From Mesorhizobium escarrei (GTDB taxonomy: Bacteria > Pseudomonadota > Alphaproteobacteria > Rhizobiales > Rhizobiaceae): 51,954 nucleotides of DNA. Position 1 is the first letter of the stretch. The number at the start of each line of letters is the position of its first letter. The notes beneath the pieces are model-generated. The model did no database searches, was not told the DNA's origin, and saw only the letters and a list, made by a program, of their open reading frames with translations. The DNA lies in assembly GCF_935825525.1 (NCBI RefSeq), contig NZ_CAKXZT010000057.1:1-51954 (forward strand), written 5' to 3'. Made by a program: the position numbers and the translations under genes. Below are positions 50,263-51,954 of the stretch, in pieces.

Positions 50263-51016
50263 TCACCCCTTGGTGAAATAGTAAAAAGCCAGGAACATGC
50301 CGACCCCGACGACGAAGCCGCGCACGGCAATTTGCGGCACGCGCTTGGCGATCCAGACGCCGGCATAGGCGCCCAGCGCGCCGCCCGGTATCATGACGAT
50401 CGCCTGCCGCCAGGCGATGACGTCGCCGGAGACGAAGACCAGGATGGCTACTGCCGCGATGACCACGGCCAGCAGGTTCTTCAGCGCGTTGAGGCGGTGA
50501 TAGTCGCCGGCCTGGGTGAGGCCGAGCGTCGCCAGCATCATGACGCCCATGCCGGCGCCGAAGAAGCCGCCATAAACGGCGGTGGCGAACTGCGCCAGGG
50601 AGCCGACCAGCGAACCCACCGCGGCCTCACGGCCCGGCTTGGGTGCCGGCTTCAGCCACGGCCCGGCGGCGAACAGCGCGGTTGCCGCCAGCAGCAGCCA
50701 GGGCACCAGGACGCGGAACGACGGATTGTTCGAGCGCCAGAAGGATGAGCGCACCGGCCAGCGCGCCAAGAGCCGAGATAAGGCCGAGCAGCAACGCTGT
50801 GCGCCAAAAATGCTTGATGTCGGACCAGTAGGCGAGCGTCGAGGTGATGTAGCCGGGAAACTGCGTCAGCGACGAGGTGGCATTGGCGACGATCGGCGGC
50901 AAGCCGACCAGCGACATGGCGCCGAAGGTTATGAACGTCCCGCCGCCGGCTATGGCGTTGACGGCACCTGAGAGAAAGCCCGCAAAAAAGAGCAGGGCCG
51001 CATCGAGAACTGGCAT
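50263..51016 (-). pseudogene. TauE/SafE (TSUP) family permease gene with a frameshift
   Basis: The N-terminal part MPVLDAALLFFAGFLSGAVN (family start) through GALAGALILLAL reads in one frame (51016 to about 50730) and the rest, NNPSFRVLVPWLLLAATALFA to FLAFYYFTKG, in the next. The join is at GCGCTCGAACAATCCG on the minus strand; deleting one A (CTCGACAATCCG) restores A-L-D-N-P-S, the normal family sequence, and one open frame of about 250 aa with 8 helices. The single extra base at 50727-50731 therefore breaks the gene unless it is a sequencing error. The intact protein would export sulfite, sulfonates or similar anions. Confidence 0.85.
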
Positions 51017-51347
51017 AGAGGTGTTGCCGCCGGAGGAAAGTCACGTTCTACCCGGCTTAAAAAGCTTGGCCCTTCGACGCAACCTCCGAGCTGAAAGATT
51101 GCAGTGCCGGCCAACGACCAAAAAAGACACGGCGAAGGCGTGACAAAGCGCCGAAATAGCTGTATGTGCGCGCCGTACTGGCAAGAACAACTGCCGGACC
51201 CGTCAACAATGGCGGTGTAGTCGCCCCTGCCCGATGTTCTCGAACCCAGACGGTCTCGAATAAAGGGCATAGCCGAGCGGTCAATGGTACTGCAAGGCGA
51301 GTGTCGGACGCTCTGACTGTCGGAAGAACAAGAAGTGGATTTTTGAG
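51017..51347. other. 331-bp spacer upstream of rplS
   Basis: No gene recognised. It contains the rplS promoter and leader but no clear -35/-10 pair by eye. Short frames on either strand lack similarity. The trmD-rplS adjacency found in most bacteria is broken here by the permease pseudogene, so rplS probably depends on a promoter in this spacer. Confidence 0.4.
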
Positions 51348-51887
51348 ATGGATATCCTCCGTCAGCTCGAGGCCGAACAGGCCGCCAAGATCGAAGCCAA
51401 GCGCAAGCTTCCCGAATTCCAGCCCGGCGACACCGTGCGCGTCCAGGTCCGCGTGACCGAAGGCACCCGCACCCGCGTCCAGGCTTATGAGGGCGTCGTC
51501 ATCGCCCGCGCCGGCGCCGGTTTCCAGGAGAATTTCACCGTTCGCAAGATTTCCTATGGCGAAGGTGTGGAGCGCGTGTTCCCGGTCTTTTCGCCGATGG
51601 TCGAAGGCGTCGAGATCGTGCGCCGCGGCAAGGTGCGCCGCGCCAAGCTCTATTACCTGCGCGATCGCCGCGGCAAGTCGGCCCGCATTTCGGAAAACAC
51701 CGGCGTGCGCGCCCGCAAGCTGAACGATGATGAGCGCGATGCGCTGAACGCCGAAAAGGCCCGCATCGAGGCCGAGAAGGTGGCCGCCGCCCAGGCGCTA
51801 GCCGCCGAGAAGGCTGCGCAGGACGCCGCCGAGAAGAAGGCCGCCGACGAGGCCGCTAAGGCCGAGGAAGCCGCTGCCGCCGAATAA
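51348..51887 (+). CDS. rplS: 50S ribosomal protein L19
   Basis: 179 aa, longer than the ~115 aa bacterial norm. The L19 core (1-115) is complete: [31 protein letters not shown], then [19 protein letters not shown] and [17 protein letters not shown]. The last ~60 residues are an Ala/Glu/Lys-rich, probably helical tail ([22 protein letters not shown]...), as in other rhizobial L19 proteins. L19 sits at the 30S-50S interface. A perfect intrinsic terminator follows. Confidence 0.98.
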   Translation: MDILRQLEAEQAAKIEAKRKLPEFQPGDTVRVQVRVTEGTRTRVQAYEGVVIARAGAGFQENFTVRKISYGEGVERVFPVFSPMVEGVEIVRRGKVRRAKLYYLRDRRGKSARISENTGVRARKLNDDERDALNAEKARIEAEKVAAAQALAAEKAAQDAAEKKAADEAAKAEEAAAAE

Positions 51888-51911
51888 GCGTCTTCAACAA
51901 TCATGTTTTGG

Positions 51912-51937
51912 AAAAGGCGGCTTCGGCCGCCTTTTTT
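51912..51937 (+). terminator. Intrinsic terminator of rplS
   Basis: 10-bp stem AAAAGGCGGC / GCCGCCTTTT with a TTCG tetraloop, running into six T. Starts 24 bases after the stop codon. Confidence 0.92.
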
Positions 51938-51954
51938 GTCGTGCGCCAGGCATG

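Noticed and set aside
51057..51284. 75-aa reverse-strand frame upstream of rplS
   Set aside because: No family similarity or ribosome-binding site; it lies in the rplS leader region.
51262..51290. tRNA-like D-arm sequence AGCCGAGCGGTCAATGG
   Set aside because: No matching acceptor stem, anticodon arm or T-arm follows; a chance resemblance.

Overview
The window looks like a core-chromosome segment of a high-GC alphaproteobacterium of the order Rhizobiales, most likely Mesorhizobium or a close relative. This rests on gene content (an Omp19-type lipoprotein, an IalB-family protein, DUF2794, DUF1127, DUF1328), on the order mdh-sucC-sucD-sucA-sucB-lpdA and dapF-mtaB-ftsY-yciB, and on abundant short palindromic dispersed repeats of the kind common in rhizobial genomes. 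Assignment is from recognition only; no database search was possible. I see no tRNA, rRNA, insertion sequence, prophage or CRISPR array.

Layout. 1-9 kb: a cold-shock-like/DUF805 protein, leuB, a RidA-like protein, a small lipoprotein, argG, a LysE exporter, rlmN with an overlapping small membrane protein, an IalB-family protein, a YkvA/DUF1232 protein and a pterin dehydratase. 9-16.4 kb: a low-molecular-weight phosphatase overlapping thpR tail to tail, an E. coli-like tesA / ybbA-ybbP locus, a BAX-inhibitor-1-family protein, a GNAT acetyltransferase and DUF2794. 16.4-25.3 kb: a strongly structured untranslated segment ending in an intrinsic terminator (candidate small RNA), a DUF1223 protein, a ceramidase-like protein, acnA, a cytochrome c maturation cluster ccmA-ccmB-ccmD-ccmG without ccmC, a DUF1127 protein and an SMP-30 lactonase. 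25.3-35.2 kb: a PPOX flavoprotein, yciB, ftsY, mtaB, dapF, DUF1328, a metallo-beta-lactamase-fold hydrolase, the Omp19-like lipoprotein, zapE and a GNAT protein. 35.2-46 kb: the TCA-cycle block mdh-sucCD-sucAB-lpdA, with a cupin gene, a ribbon-helix-helix antitoxin and a deleted PIN toxin between sucC and sucD. 46-52 kb: a Pro-Ala-rich membrane protein, a GumN/TraB protein, xerC, rimM-trmD, a frameshifted TauE/SafE permease gene and rplS.

How the genes work together. The suc/mdh/lpd block encodes most of the 2-oxoglutarate-to-oxaloacetate part of the TCA cycle, and acnA adds an earlier step. FtsY, YciB, ZapE and XerC act in membrane targeting, division and chromosome resolution. RimM, TrmD, L19, RlmN and MtaB act in ribosome and tRNA maturation. 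CcmA/B/D/G export haem and reduce apocytochrome for c-type cytochromes.

The most interesting observations are genome-decay and repeat events inside otherwise core loci: a toxin-antitoxin relic inside the suc operon, absence of ccmC from its usual slot, a single-base frameshift in the permease gene, palindromic repeats inserted in frame in ftsY and in the FtsX-type permease gene, two intergenic inverted arrays of short stop-containing units, and the structured RNA candidate at 16.6-16.77 kb. I found no multi-gene cluster that looks like an undescribed defence or biosynthetic system.
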